From Viscum album (taxonomy: Eukaryota > Streptophyta > Magnoliopsida > Santalales > Viscaceae), in the NCBI GenBank assembly GCA_963277665.1, contig OY728128.1:1861686988-1861750987 (forward strand): a stretch of DNA of 64,000 bases, given 5' to 3'. Numbering within the stretch: the stretch's first letter is position 1; every line of letters starts with the position of its first letter. A program made the translations under genes and the position numbers. A model generated the notes under the pieces. That model was not told where the DNA came from. It did no database searches and saw only the letters and a program-made list of their open reading frames with translations. Shown in pieces: positions 38,851-51,994 of this stretch.

Positions 38851-39837
38851 TTATCCATTAATAATTAATATTAAAAATCATCCAGTAATTCTATAAATTA
38901 TTTTTTTCTAAATCAATATGATTATACTTTGATATTTTTTATTCTATAAATTATTGTTCCATAATCTAGAAATTATCATATGATAAATTTAATAATTATC
39001 CATTCATAATATCTCAACAATCATTCAAAAAATTCATTAAATTATTCTATATTAACTACTTTCCATTTTCAATTTTTATTTTAGAGATTTATTTTGATAT
39101 TTTTAGTAGATTATTCACTGAATAAACCAATATCAGTATTATTGGACATGTAGTTACAATAATCCCTCATAATTCCGTGATATTATCCCCTAATAATTTA
39201 TCTAATCTTTCTTTGGTTATCATAAAATATTATATTTTGATAATTTTGTGCAATGTAATTTGGATTATTTTATAAAAATTATCCTTTTTATATTTTTAGT
39301 CTATTATACACCATAATCAAATGGAATTTATCTATTCATAATTCCTTGTTTATTATTTTTTTCTAATACATCAATTTTTATAATTTTAGAAAAAATGTAA
39401 AAAATATAATTACATAAAACAAAAACAAATAAAAATAATAGAAAAATACCCTCAATAGCTTCACAGTGTCCATGGAAGGAAGGGGATGCTAGTTTTTAGC
39501 TGGATAAACTATGCTTTGCCAATATCGATCAAGGTAGATCTGGGGTCACCCTAACTCGAAAGGATCATCTAATTTGAAGCCTAAGGGGTTTGGGTATTTC
39601 AATAACTCATATCACATTTTGATACACCAGTTATAAATTACCTTTTTTAAAACCCTGATTTAATATAACATTTCATCGTAATCTTCATGGTGGATTCACT
39701 AGTTTCATTATATTAATGTGTGGTTGGTTGAAATGGAAAAAATGAGTGAAAATGGATGGTTTTGAAAAAATTCATGTAGGATAAAATAGCTTTGTAATTT
39801 TTTTGGAATGGATAAGAAACCCAAAATGATTCTTAAT

Positions 39838-40195
39838 AATTATATTATTACTAATTATATAATAAAAATATTTAAAATAGAACCTAACATGTGATACAAA
39901 AAAATTCTTGATGGACGTAAATGTTATGTCTTTCCTTGGAAAACCTTGCATCCATAACCTAACGGTGGTCTCCTATTTCTCATATGATAATTTTTTTAGG
40001 ATAAAATCAATTATTTTTGGAAATAATTATATAATAAAAATATTAAATATGTTATCCTCACGTGATATATTAACAAACACCTATTGTGCATTAATGTTAT
40101 ATCATAAAAATGTTAAACCACTCATCCTGGACCTAACAATGTTCTCATATTTTTCATACGACACACCTTTTTGAGATAATCAAATATTTTGGAAA
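39838..40195. repeat. 172-bp tandem duplication
   Basis: AATTATATAATAAAAATATT at 39,853 recurs at 40,025. CCTAAC(G/A)(G/A)TG(G/T)TCTC near 39,957 recurs near 40,130, followed in both by a TTTCATA(T/C)GA block. The period is 172-173 bp and two units are present. A plus-strand open frame of 88 codons (39,908-40,174) runs across it without domain similarity. Confidence 0.7.
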
Positions 40196-40529
40196 AAATA
40201 GTAAGTGTGTTACATAATTTATGTAATATATTTATTCTGTATATGCCATGAATATATGGGCCTTATAATCTAATGCTATCTAAGTATATGGCCTAAAAAA
40301 TATTCTATATAATAGTCCAAGGATTTAAAAGGACTTTTACCCTTACATAAATCCCTTTTATTCAAATATTAATTTTTTTTGAAAAATTACATTTTTACAT
40401 ATAAATAAACATAAATTATTATCAAAATGTGTTTTTATTATCTTAAAAATCATCGATATTTCAATTGTCCACCTCAATCCACTTTCAGTCTATGAAAACT
40501 ATCTCTAGTGGTCTTTCTCAACCAATTCA

Positions 40530-41740
40530 GGTCCTGGAGCAAGAAAAATAGACTCACGCTCCCACATCTTTTCCTTGATCATTGCATGATACAACTCAAT
40601 TCATTCTAGTGGAACGATCTTCCCTCTCAACCCCTTCTTCATTTGGTCTATTATATTCACCAGGATGTCATCATTATACGTATCGGTCTTCGTCTTAATG
40701 ACCTTTCAATTAAAAACTTGTTTAGGGTGGGGTATGTACCTATGAATCAATGATATAAGGTACATGTTATGTACTCATTTTTAGGGGGATTGTCATAAAA
40801 ATGAAAATACACTAGCCATATCATCATTGTGATCTAAAATAGTCCAAAAAATGAATTCATAGCGTTACCTTTACCCCTGATGTTTATTCTATAACTGAGG
40901 ATTCACCTTCAATAAACCTGATCTCCCACATCGAAATCTAATTGAATCCTTGAATAGACATTATAATATATCTGTCTTCTATAATCCGTGGTCAACCACT
41001 CCCATATCATTTTCAATCACTGAGTGGTCTCCTGAACCATGTTGGGGGAAAAATCACTTCCTCCCCTATCTAATGAAAACTATGTGTTGGGGGAAACAAC
41101 CACCCTTAAAGAGCCTCATATGGTTCACTAAGAGTAAAATATTAGTAACTGTTATTTTATGTACACAAAATCAATGTTAATTTATCATGTCAAGAAAAAT
41201 AATGTCTATCATGCAAGATCAAATAATATCATCCAATATGGTTATAATCTTCTAGTACTATTTTTTGAAATGGGGATGTAACACTATGATTAATCCTTAC
41301 TGAGTCCATAAGGATTTCTATAATCCCTGCGAAAAGCAATATGTAAAACATGTGTCAATATTTAAAAAAAATGTGTAATGGAACTCCATCTAGGTTTAAG
41401 ATCACTCGAACATAGAACCTTCCTAGTTCCTTCATTGAGTGAGTCTCTCAGATTGGAATAAAGTTAGTATACAATGTTATCTGATCAAAAATCACCCAGA
41501 CTACGTGATTACTACTCGAGATCCTAGGTAACCACCTCATAATGTCTATCATGATATCCTACCATAACCAAAAAGGTATTAGGAGTGGATGTATCATCCC
41601 ATAAGGATGTAGGTGCTTGGCCTTCACCGGCTAGCAAGTAATCCATCAGGAGACGACGTCATTAATGTCTCCCTTCATCCCTCACCACCTGAACTATCAA
41701 CAGAATTATTTATATATCTTGTTCACAAAATGATGTACTC
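40530..41740 (-). pseudogene. Ty3 integrase remnant, element B
   Basis: Broken minus-strand frames give, in order: GMKGDINDVVS, then WITC, then PVKAKH, from the zinc-binding region (GMKxDIxxYVxxCxxCQxVKAEH), with the first Cys of the last pair lost; DIMIDI, then LPRISSS and VVWVIFDQITLYTNFIP (WEDITMDFxxGLPRT...WVIVDRLTKSAHFIP), the start of the catalytic core; and near the 3' end RPIRIMM, then LRGKIVPLE and IKEKMWERE, matching the PIxILDRxxKxLRxKxIPxVKVxWxxxxxEEATWE tail. Integrase inserts the DNA copy into the host chromosome. Several frameshifts and stops make it dead. The length, about 1.2 kb, is near full size. Confidence 0.85.
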
Positions 41741-42119
41741 CCCTTTTTTAGGTATTCTAATTCCACATCATCTCCTATGTGATTGAATAAGGGACTACTA
41801 ACCCCCAGTGTACCAAGAGATCTTCGTGGCCAATTGTCGATTATCTACATGTTGAGTCACCACATTATTGTAGTTACCTCATTACATTACAGTCTCTATT
41901 TATCTTTTCATTAGTATTTTCCTGCTCCACTTATTATGATGTGACTTTCAAGTGAGCGTAACTCAAATTACCTTGGTAATCTAATGGAATCCATCCTATA
42001 ATCATTCAATAAGATCATTATGTATAACTGTACCACTTATGACCACATTCCAAGATATTTCTCAGAATGTGTGTTATGGATATGATAATCTGTAAAATAA
42101 TTTCACTTTAAAATTGAAC

Positions 42120-42500
42120 ATGTCATCTAGATGTTTAAAATATACAGATATTAAATCCAACGACTCTGTTTTAGGTTTATATCACTTTGTGTGAGGATAT
42201 AATGATGTCTCTTATGTTCCATGTAAACAATAAATCTCTCAATAAATAGATTTTTCAACAACATTTCATGGAATATAAAACAAGTTATATCTATATGTTT
42301 TGTGTAGGGTACTTATGATAGTACCCATAGGCTACGAGAATCTCTATATGAATTAACTCCACTCTATGTCTAACATATAACGCATCATAATATGTTGAAA
42401 AAACAATCAAAGGCTCAGGGAGTGTCTGTGTAAGATTTATTTTCAATATTCTCATTAGCCCAAGGAATGCATCTTCACAATGGAAGGAACACTCGAACAT
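42120..42500 (-). pseudogene. Ty3 RNase H remnant, element B
   Basis: An open minus-strand stretch from 42,500 reads FECSFHCEDAFLGL, then TLPEP, VAYGYYHK and YPTQN. This matches FEWxxxCExxFxxLKxxL, TLPE, VIAYASRQLK and YPTHDLE. Beyond a stop it continues RFIVYMEHKRHHYILTQSD and INLKQSRW, matching [27 protein letters not shown]. The catalytic Asp of TDHK is replaced by Glu. The enzyme would degrade the RNA strand during reverse transcription. It lies directly downstream of the RT, as expected. Confidence 0.9.
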
Positions 42501-42639
42501 CAGTCCCTTATATTAAATCATTTTCATGTGTTTTTATAGTTAGGATAAGTCCTAGATTAATAATCTCTAATATCAAGTTAAACCCAGAAATATTCTAATA
42601 ACAAACTCATTCTAATGATGTGTGAAAGAAATGAATTAA

Positions 42640-43145
42640 TCAAATCTTCTAGGTCTATAGATATAACATTCTCAAAACCTCATATCCTAGGAACTTCAAA
42701 TCTCGAATCCGTAAGTCACACTTCAACATCATGGAATAAATCGATTGTTCTCGAAAAATATGCTGGAAAATCTCTTGGTTTCATGGATGTTTCAACAGTG
42801 TCGAGGATTTGACAAGGATATCATCAACAAACATTATTATGAATGAGTTCATGTATAAATGTATGATATTGTTCATTAAGTCTATGAATAATTTTGTATA
42901 ATTATTCAGGATGAAACGAATCAACAAATATACATATTTTCCATAATTACTTTGAAACACCATATTTGGACTTCAATCCTCTATAACTCGTAACAGGTGT
43001 TAGTTCGAACAAATATAATTCTTTGAGAACCAACGAGTTAACCATAGGTGATTAAAAAGGCCATCAATCATGGGAAATAGATATGGGTTCTTCAACATCA
43101 CCTATTTCAGCTTATAGGTGTACATTGATCTCTGTCATTACAACT
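42640..43145 (-). pseudogene. Ty3 reverse transcriptase remnant, element B (catalytic DD kept)
   Basis: Minus-strand pieces in RT order: FNHLWLTRWFSKN (IDDLFDQLxGAxxFSKIDL), then HLLRVIED, then an open frame from 42,963 with MVFQSNYGKY, FIDLMNNIIHLYMNSF and IIMFVDDILVKSS. The last is the catalytic (I/V)FIDDILVYS box with both aspartates intact. Then come IFQHIFREQSIYSMMLKCDL and LKFLGYEV (LRxVFxxLRExxLYAKFSKCEF, VxFLGHVVS). The wording is that of chromovirus-type Ty3 elements. The intervening stops make the protein dead although the active site survives. Confidence 0.92.
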
Positions 43146-43852
43146 GGATACTTAAAATATTGGGGAATCCATATGTGTGACAAACCTAATAAGAACATTT
43201 TTTAAAACTCAACTCCTCTATCAAGATGTATTCTATTAAAGTCATCTAGATATACTTACCTAGATGCATAAATGTCTTGAAGAAAATAATAGGGGTTTTC
43301 CATGAATCCTTATGAATGTTCAATGTCTGGAAATTGTGTTATAATCATCCCAAAAAAACCCAGGTCTAGTAAAATTATTTCTACTTCTTGTTCTCAATAT
43401 CTAGTCATCATGAAATTTTCTCCCATTGATGAGGTAAAATATATCTATCTATTATAGGAATAAATATGATCTTAGATGTTGTACATCATGTCCATTTCAA
43501 TAATCACACGAAAATACATTATCCATAGAGTCATGATTTTCAACATATATTAAAACATGATGACAATTCAAAAATCATGGAATCATTAAAGAAGGTTCAC
43601 TCTAGTAACTAATGGTGTAAGAAAGTAGAATATCCTAGATGATAACAAGAGAGACAAGTCATGTCCAACAATTATTTTTGTGAATATAAAGAAATGGGTT
43701 TCATTGGTATCGAAAAAAATGTTGATTAAGTAGAGGTGATCAAAACAGTACCCTGAACATTGAATGGTTCATCTTTGTCATATGATAGAGTTTCATCAAT
43801 TACATAAATGGGACCAACCTTAGATCCTATTCCTAGACCATATGGTGCTTCA

Positions 43853-44041
43853 CTAGTCTATTTCTACATCCAAGAACCCCAACCTATTCACCATGTGTGA
43901 CAATTCACTTTGGGTATTCCTCAAATCAAATTCCCAGAGAAATAATGATAAAGATTCCCCTTCATTCTGTACTGTTGACATGAGATTTGAGGTTCCATGT
44001 TGAACATAAAATAAATCAAAAACATTACATAGTTGAAACAC
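43853..44041 (-). pseudogene. Gag-like fragment, possibly of another Ty3 lineage
   Basis: An open minus-strand frame contains TSNLMSTVQNEGESLSLFLW and EFDL, then a tail ending MVNRLGF. Gag proteins of many plant Ty3 elements, notably the Tat/Ogre-like group, read TSHLxxVxQxxGESLRxFxxRFN followed by a GL motif. If that is right, the fragment sits 0.7 kb upstream of an RT of a different, chromovirus-like type, so a nested insertion or a fusion is possible. Protease was not recognised between them. The similarity is limited to about 25 residues. Confidence 0.4.
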
Positions 44042-44049
44042 TATAATAC

Positions 44050-47000
44050 TCCACCCAAAGGGGATAATGGAGCCACATTTTGTTCTACCTAGATGTTGGT
44101 GTGATGCTACATATCTTTGGATTTCCTATTCCAACATCTAGAATAAATACATGTAGTTATGAGAGGAAACACAGTCATTGGCTCACTGTGAACTCTGAGT
44201 AATAAGACATCCACATCCTCTTCCTGAACCTTTTATAAAGGAAAAGTCCTTCAGAAGAATCCTTTTATATGTCATAAGGTCAAATCTCTTTACCAAAAGT
44301 CTCAGCATCATTCGATGTCTTATCTCTAAAATCCAAACCTTATGCACCTCGTTTGAAACTAAAAACTGATAAAAGTAGAGAAACTCAATCAATCAGAAAA
44401 ATGTTTCTCATCAAACAACTCTATAATAATCACCCAAGTAAAAAACTCTCATCTCCCAGATTGACTCAAATAAGAACCCCATTTCTAGGTGGGTCCTTGG
44501 AACATGAAGGTCCCACAACCATCCAATCATATGCACATTACGGGCCACCAGTTTCATTTAATGCTGGAGGGTACCAGATGTATATATCTCAATAATGAAC
44601 AACTATGTTCCTCTTTATGGATTTTCCATCGATAGAAACAATATAAAATTTTCTTGAATAAATGAGCTCTATAGATTGAGTCACTTGTTCAAGTATATGA
44701 TCATGCTAGTTTTCCCCCATGCACCATCGATGGTTTTATAGAAGAATACTAGGATCCAACAACTGGTGGTCGCATCAACCAAATATGAGGTGGAAACTCT
44801 GAAATAACAACAACATGAGGAACAAAACATACCCTATCTAGATTTTGGGATCACACAAGGTTATATTATATGTATACACATGAACTATGTTATAAAAATT
44901 ATGTATTCCCAGATTTCATATTTTATCTTATTTTAAGGAAGAAGTATAAAAAAAATAATTTCCCCAAAAAAATTATTCAAATGAAATATTATTCAACAAT
45001 GTTTTTGAGTGATTCCTTTTACAGTTATCCATTTATGCAATATTATTAATTTACTAAAAATCAGTCATGTTCTAGTATTCCCTATACATAATTAGTAAAA
45101 TTCTTTATTAAAAAACTATTTTTTTTTTAGAAATTCCTCTTATCTCATTAATAGTGGAAGATGAATAAATTAACATTATGATATTTTTAATATACATTTA
45201 TTATGTAATGAGGTCAACTATAAATCAATATTTTCAAATTCCAACAAATTTATTGAGTTTTATATAACATACGTAAACTCTTATATGCCAGATTTATTTT
45301 CCACTGATCCCTTACACCTTAATGTATCATGTAATACAAATGGATTCAATTTTTAAAACACCTTTTTATATTTTCTTTAACACAAAATAACATTTAATAT
45401 CATTAACCAACTGTACTCAACACATTATTTTTCATTAAATAGTATAAAAGGTATAAAAATATTTAAATTATGATTTAAATTATAAAAATAATATTTGGGT
45501 TTTATAAATAATTCCATAAAATTTTTTATTTCAATACTTTTTCTAAATTTTACCAGAGTATAAAATAATTACAGGAAATATTTTTTTAAGGAATTAAAAT
45601 ATTATGTATAATTAATTTCATTCTAGAATAATTCCCTTGTATATAAATATTATGTTTTAATGTAGTGGGATAAATTTTACTACCAATCATTCTTCTAAAT
45701 ATATATATATATATATTCACAGTTTGTCCTTTAGCTCCATTTTCTTATTTTAGACAATCCTATATGGTTTTATACAGTGTTTGGAGATACCCAATTTAAA
45801 TTTCTATAAAAATTACTATGAATTGATTCCCTATTAATGAAAACCGAATTTTTCTTTCAATATCACTTGAAATCCAAAATGAAACCTCATTTCTCTTAGA
45901 AGTGGAATCTATAAGTGATTTTTTTAAAGTAAATATACTAAATAACTCTATTTATAAATAATTGAAAAAATATCCCCAACATATTTAATTATAATAATAT
46001 TTATTCCTTTATCTATTTCACATATTGGTTGTGTCCCCTTTCCATTTAGTGAACATAATTTATCTTAAGATTTTAAATAATATAGTATACGATGTTCAAG
46101 AGAGTTTTTTTATCCCATATATAGGTACATTTATATTTTAATCTGTAGTTTCTTAACATTGATGAATAAATACTTCAATATTATTATTATAAACAACTTT
46201 CATCATCTCTCCATTCATTAAAGAATATTTCACACCAATTTATATTATTTTTATATAATTTGAGATAGATAATATAGGAACATTATTGTCTCTTTAATTA
46301 TTGAAATTGGTGAAATCATATCATAAAATTATTCTCCTTCAGCATTGTGATAAGATACCAAGTAAAAACATTCTCTATATAATATATTACATAATTCATA
46401 TAATCAACTAGTTAATTATGTTTAACAACCTGGGTTACTAAATATAGCTCAAAATGAAAAATAAGAGTTACAAATTTATCAATCATCAATCTCCTTCTAG
46501 TCTAAACGATTGTATCCGGGTTCCCACATATATCTTCTTCTTCCATATTTTTTATCACTATTTTTATTTTCATTTATTAATTTCATCATCCATTTAATCA
46601 CACATGGTATGTAAATTTTTTTTAGTATCTCATGACATTCATTAACGTCATATTCACCATTATTTTCCTCATGATCCTACTCATTTCCATGATAAAAAGT
46701 TTCCAATTTTATTCAATTGGGACAAGAAAGTTATGTAAATTTCTAATAATCATGATATCATAAAATTCAACCCAATTATGATACCTTTTATTCTATCATA
46801 TGTCTCATCTTCCAAATGATAGAGTTCCCAAAATGAGTCATTCTTAACCATCTCATCAACCATTATATGATTTTCTTCATAATCATTAACAATGAAGGTC
46901 TCATAAACATATTCAAGTTTTCCTCATTTTGATTTTTCTTATAAAAAATTTCATAATATGTTTCAGTATAATTTATATATAGGGGACATGTTTTTGGTAA

Positions 47001-47138
47001 TTTATGTCTTTTCTTATATCCACCCCAAAAAAATAATGACTAGTTTACTCTACATGTATTGTTCTTCCAATTTCATCCATACTTCCATTCATTCGTTTAG
47101 AAACACCACTCTATTAAGGGTTTTCAGTATTACTATTG
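44050..47138. other. Unassigned, increasingly AT-rich; no gene recognised
   Basis: This should hold the rest of element B's gag and leader. Open frames at 44,183-44,392 (minus) and 44,353-44,595 (plus) overlap and match nothing. From about 44.9 kb the sequence is very AT-rich and resembles the intergenic DNA elsewhere in the window, which suggests an insertion or the end of the element. Confidence 0.4.
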
Positions 47139-49840
47139 TAACTCCCAGACATGTCCCATTGGGTCCAATATGGATAGACACAAACATGTTGAATTAGTCC
47201 ATAATTGGTTTTTTTGTACCAAAATATATAAGATGTTACATTATAATTTTTTTGGTAGTAAATACCTTTTTGTAATTTGTATGGTTATGCATATAGGATC
47301 CCTTAAAATCATATAATGGTGAATCCATGAACTTATAGTTCATCCCATTTCAAACATAATTCTATTCATTCATTATAAACAACATTATATTATGGTCTTT
47401 AACGATTAATATTTTAATTCACTGACCCAAAACACTATGTCCAAGATAGATAACCACATTACCTCATGTTCACCTCCGTATATGTAATAGGATGCTAACT
47501 AAAAAAGGATCTACATTTCATAAGTGTATAGATTATACCCTTATAATCAAGTTAAAAATTGAATAAATAAATATAAAAATAGTGATTAAACATGGTGTAT
47601 GAAAATAATATCAAATGGAACACTTGTCAAATAAAAAAACCTTCTCAAGGGGAAATCCAAACAAGAGAATAATATGTTGGAAAAAAAACATAAAACTATG
47701 GTGATCTCTCTAGATTGAATACCTATTCAATTACCATATCCAGTATCCTTGGTTCAATCATTTATTATGTTCCCATTTCCCTTTCACGTCTCTATATATA
47801 TGATTTCTTCACATTCATCGAGATTCTTGGGTCAGGTTTGAGTAAAAAATCCCCATAGGATTCCATATATATATTCTTAATAAAAGGGAAAATGTATAAT
47901 TGGTTTACATAATGATGAAAATATATTTTTATGAATGAATAATTAAATCATTTACAAATCAGCCATGTTCTAACAATGACAGTACAAGTCGTAGGAAAAC
48001 ATTCATTGTCTATATGTTGGAAGGAAGACCTAGATGTTGGAAATAATCAAGATCTTGCTACAAGGATGGTTTCATTTCACTTGACATCCTAAAAGAATTG
48101 AGTTGACATGATTCTTGGTATCCAAAAATAATTTAGTGATAGAGAATTCCCGTGTATCCTTATGTTATCATGTCCCATTCAAGCCAAAAATTTATCATGA
48201 CACTACCACATATGTCAGTCCACCTTCATTATCACCACACTGCATGTATGCTCTAATAAAACATGTAAAGATAATATGATAGTCCTACTAGAAAAATTTC
48301 CATGAAAAACCCTACACTCTCATGGGAACACAAAAATATATAGAGAATATTTATACAAGTATTTCATAGATTCATGATCATATAACAAAAAATGTATGAC
48401 AACGTGTGATCAACATCATGAATGAAAAAAGGATGCACTGACAATAATCCTGGAAATTTTTTCAAATATGAGTAATACTATGAAAAATATTGTTAGAAAT
48501 AACCAACATAAATCTATAATAAAAAAATAAAACTAATCATTAATTAGGAAAAAAATTGTAAACATGGTCTTAAAAAGGTAAGTATCATCCTCTATCAAGT
48601 TTGCCGATGATGACAACCAATACTTGTCAGATGATCTAAAATAGAACCATGTTATGCACCCACATAGAACATACTCAAACATCAATAATTTCTATCTCAG
48701 TTTTATTTTATCAAGAAAGTTTTTTAAAAACGATACATAATTAGATTCAATTTCATAAATGGTGATTCTAGAATCACATACCTTATACAATACATCAATA
48801 GAACCAATTCTAATGTATTTTTAAAGAGAGGTCATCAATTAACTGGATATGTAGTTGATTCAAATTCCCCATAAAATCCATAAATGAAACTCTGTTATAT
48901 CCAAATAAATATCGACCCATTAGAAATATATCAAAGGAAATGATCTTTATTAATTGGAGAGTAGCAGGATGATTGATCTAAGTTGACATTCCATGAAAGG
49001 ACCATCATTCATGATATTTCTGTATCTATTCATTATAGTTTTTGTTGATTCCTTGGTATCTCCAACAATATATAAATCCATTTTTGATGGATTATGGTTT
49101 TACTAACAAACATCCATCAAGAATTGGTATATGAAGATGATTTAAAAATACTATCATATAGAATATCTATATTTTATGGTGGATATTATTTTGATCAAGG
49201 AACAACATCAAAAGATATAAAATCCACTAATATAAGAATAATGGAATTACATGTCATTAGATAATCATGGAAAAAATATGATATATATCGAAGTACATCT
49301 CTCATGGAAGAATAAATATATAGATGATACTTATGAATAAATCATTGGTCTAGCACAAGCAGATCAGTCCATGTTTGTTGAATCATAGGGAAATGAATGC
49401 AATTATTCAAGAGACAAAGGGATAAGAATTTAATTCAAACTAATGTGTTTTTGTATGAATTATACATGAAAATAGGGGTGAATCCAAGTGAAATTAACAC
49501 TGCTTAGTATTTAATGAAACATTGAATATGGTGTACTAGAGATCTAATAGGCCTCACCAGTAGGATAACAACACCACTGGTTGACCAATAATGGGCCAAG
49601 AACTAGCTGGTGGGGCTATAAATGATTTAATAATTATCCCTTTTCTATTATCTTTTGATGTGTTGTTCATTATTTATGCCCTGATACGACACCACTTATT
49701 AGCCGGTGGATCCCCAATTGTGAGCAGATGGCCTGGTCTAGAACACTATATATCTCTTATGATATATTAGTTGAGAAATAATCCCAATAAAACACAATAA
49801 CAAATATTATGACATCTGAAATAGTATAAAAAGTTATGAT
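47139..49840 (-). repeat. LTR-like segment between Ty3 remnants B and C
   Basis: TGTAACTCCC at 47,139 resembles the TGTAACATCC starts of LTRs A and B. The block near 47,430-47,510 (CCAAGATAGATAACCACAT, then CACCTCCGTATATG) resembles the GAGCCTGGTAACCACATG and CACCTCCCTATACTC blocks near the start of LTR A. Just left of it, CAGTATTACTAT is a plausible mutated primer-binding site compared with CTGATACCACTT at element A. It may be the 5' LTR of B or the 3' LTR of C. The right edge is set only by the start of C's integrase. Confidence 0.4.
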
Positions 49841-50049
49841 GTTTCATTGGAAAAACAATTTATCAGCATTGATCATCTCGAACATCTAGTCGATGTTTGG
49901 ATATTAGAATTGATCCCCTATAAAAACATATTTTCCCTAAGAAGTACCTTTATGGGTTATTCCCAAACAACATTTCATACTGGCTTTGAACATCGCCCTG
50001 TATATCCCATTTATCAATATAGATCCATCTATAATGCCTTAGAATCTGG

Positions 50050-51150
50050 ATTAATTTTTTCAACTTTCATCAAAGCAAATTTTCACTCAGGTCTACAATC
50101 TACACAGGTAACTCCATGCATGATGTGAAAAGATCTATCTCGACATCCACACAATTAATGAAATATATGGGTGCAGGGATGTACCTTTATAACCGAGACT
50201 CATGGAACACATAATATGTACCTCAATAGTAGTATGTATGATTTGGACAGTATTCTACTGTCCCAACTCACTCGATGATATCAAATGGTATAACATAAAA
50301 TAGTGCAAGCTTCCCTCGATTACTCCAATATAGGTGGACTAACCGAGTAGTCGCTCTTAAAATGAATCAATCACTTATAATAATATACAATGTACTACTC
50401 TTGTGATTTACATTATTTTTATACATTCATTGATCTATGATCAACCTATTCTAAGTTATATGTGCTCTCTCACTAGTCTCTTCCACTATACTAAGAACCT
50501 CAACTACTTTTTCGGTAGCCTCATCCCATCAAATAAATGAATTATATGGCCTCTCCAAGAGATACACTTAAGGTTCCACATATATCAAATCAGGGAATTT
50601 ATTTTTGTATACAATTCCAAACAAGTATATTGATGATTCCAATATCTAATAAAATCTATAATGCAATCTTGGAGTATAACCTCTAATATACAGATCATCT
50701 TCTTTGTCTATATATCTGTCTAGTGATGGAATGTTATTCTCACTCATAATTTAGTATATAAGTAATTCTACAATACGTATGAATACATGGATGAAAAATG
50801 TTGATCTATGTCTGATAAAATAAAAAAGGTAAATCCAGACAAGAAAAAGATTTTGAAGAAATACATATTTCCCAGTTAATCAACTGATTGAGTCTCTTAG
50901 ATCGTTATGAAGTTAGAATACAGTGTGAGGAAATAAAAAATAACCATGAGAATAGTAGAGAACCATTGGGTCCATGTTAACCCCATTAAAAATCCCATCC
51001 CGATGTTCTCCCACTTTCACATAGGAATAGAAAGTAAGTCGAGTATACTAGTAGGACGATGGTGTTCTTCTAGTAGCCTTGGGTAGGTAAGGCATCCAGA
51101 AACTAATCTAGCTATACCACTCTTTATCTCCTACCACCAAAACTACCATA
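50050..51150 (-). pseudogene. Ty3 integrase remnant, element C
   Basis: The clearest part is the C-terminal region: RGKLALFYVIPFDIIE, then VGTVEYCPN, then YYVFHESRL and RYIPAPIYFINCVDVEID. These match RGKLSPRYIGPFEIIERVGxVAYxLxLP...VHNVFHVSMLRKYIPDPSHVI...VEID. This is the GPY/F module typical of Ty3 integrases, with the Gly of GPF replaced. The core near 51,000-50,880 is more eroded (GEHRDGIFNGVNMD). Stops separate the pieces. It lies downstream of C's RNase H in normal Ty3 order. Confidence 0.85.
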
Positions 51151-51639
51151 TAATGTAATAGTACATCAATATCACTCATGCATATACTGAATTACTATAA
51201 GTATTTAAGTCTATAGTCATCTATTACATGGTGGAATTAGGGACTATAAATCCCCAATGTATAAGAATTATATCAAAACTATCTAACAACCATCCTTCTA
51301 TCAGTTCACTATATGATACTTATCCCTTTACCACAAAATACTACAGGGTTATATTTTCTCAATCCATTGTGTATTCTACAAAATAATATGTTACCACCAA
51401 GGGTGAACATTTCATCAATCCCCAATCAAAATATCATCCATCCTCTAACAAATCAATATGCACATTAGGTACCACTATTTTTGTAAATGAAGTTCAGTAT
51501 TCTATATAGTTACACGTGTTATATGTCTATGTGAAATTGAAATGGCGTTATCTTTTCCCAATTCATATGCCATCTCAAAATTGAATGTATATGGATACAC
51601 ATCCTAGTTCCTCAATAGGATGTTATGGTCACAATGTCC

Positions 51640-51990
51640 AAATTTACAATAACGACTCTTATTGACATTGAAAAAAATAAATCTCTCACAATAAATATAT
51701 TGTTTAAAACACTTTAATGTATAAACTATGATTTTGAGCTCCATGTCATTGTAATTATAGTTTCACTAATTTTTTCATAGATTTCATGACCCAAAATATT
51801 CTACCATCACCCTATAAATAAATACTAACCAAAAAATTCATAATCCATAACTGAATATTGGATTACAAATACCTATATTCAGATGTATCAACAATAGATC
51901 TTTAACGAGCCAACTCATTATCTGAAAACAATCCTCTTTATGATTATCTAAACATTAAATATTAAATAATTTATCTATATGTAGAATCTT
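51640..51990 (-). pseudogene. Ty3 RNase H remnant, element C
   Basis: A minus-strand frame reads NYNYNDMELKIIVYTLKCF, then KQYIYCERFIFFNVNKS. This aligns with [36 protein letters not shown]. The acidic residue pair in HDMEL is kept as NDMEL, whereas the catalytic Asp of TDHK has become Asn. It follows C's RT directly. Stops interrupt the upstream half, where the FEWxxxCE motif is not recognisable. Confidence 0.8.
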
Positions 51991-51994
51991 GGGT

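Larger units (their letters stand above)
37003..40347 (-). repeat. Element B left LTR (3' LTR), probable
   Basis: It begins TGTAACATCCC, like element A's LTR, and includes a CACCTGCTTGCCTCCATATAC-like block comparable to the start of LTR A. A candidate end is TTACA at 40,343-40,347, about 180 bp before the recognisable integrase end. It is followed by TAAATCCC, a weak polypurine tract on the minus strand. It contains a 38-bp minisatellite and a 172-bp duplication. The start is certain, the end tentative. Confidence 0.5.
37003..49840 (-). mobile_element. Ty3/gypsy LTR retrotransposon B, decayed
   Basis: The left end is sharp: TGTAACATCCC follows TTTAT and cuts off homology with copy 1. Minus-strand integrase, RNase H and RT remnants follow in Ty3 order. 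A second LTR-like start with a primer-site relic at 47,139 is the best candidate for the 5' LTR, giving an element of 12-13 kb, but the right end and right target duplication were not found. The RT wording and long LTRs suggest a Tekay/Del-like chromovirus. The region 44-47 kb could hold other insertions. Confidence 0.5.

Noticed and set aside
49847..50128. Plus-strand open frame of 93 codons
   Set aside because: Partly antisense to the integrase end of element C, which is readable on the minus strand, and shows no domain.
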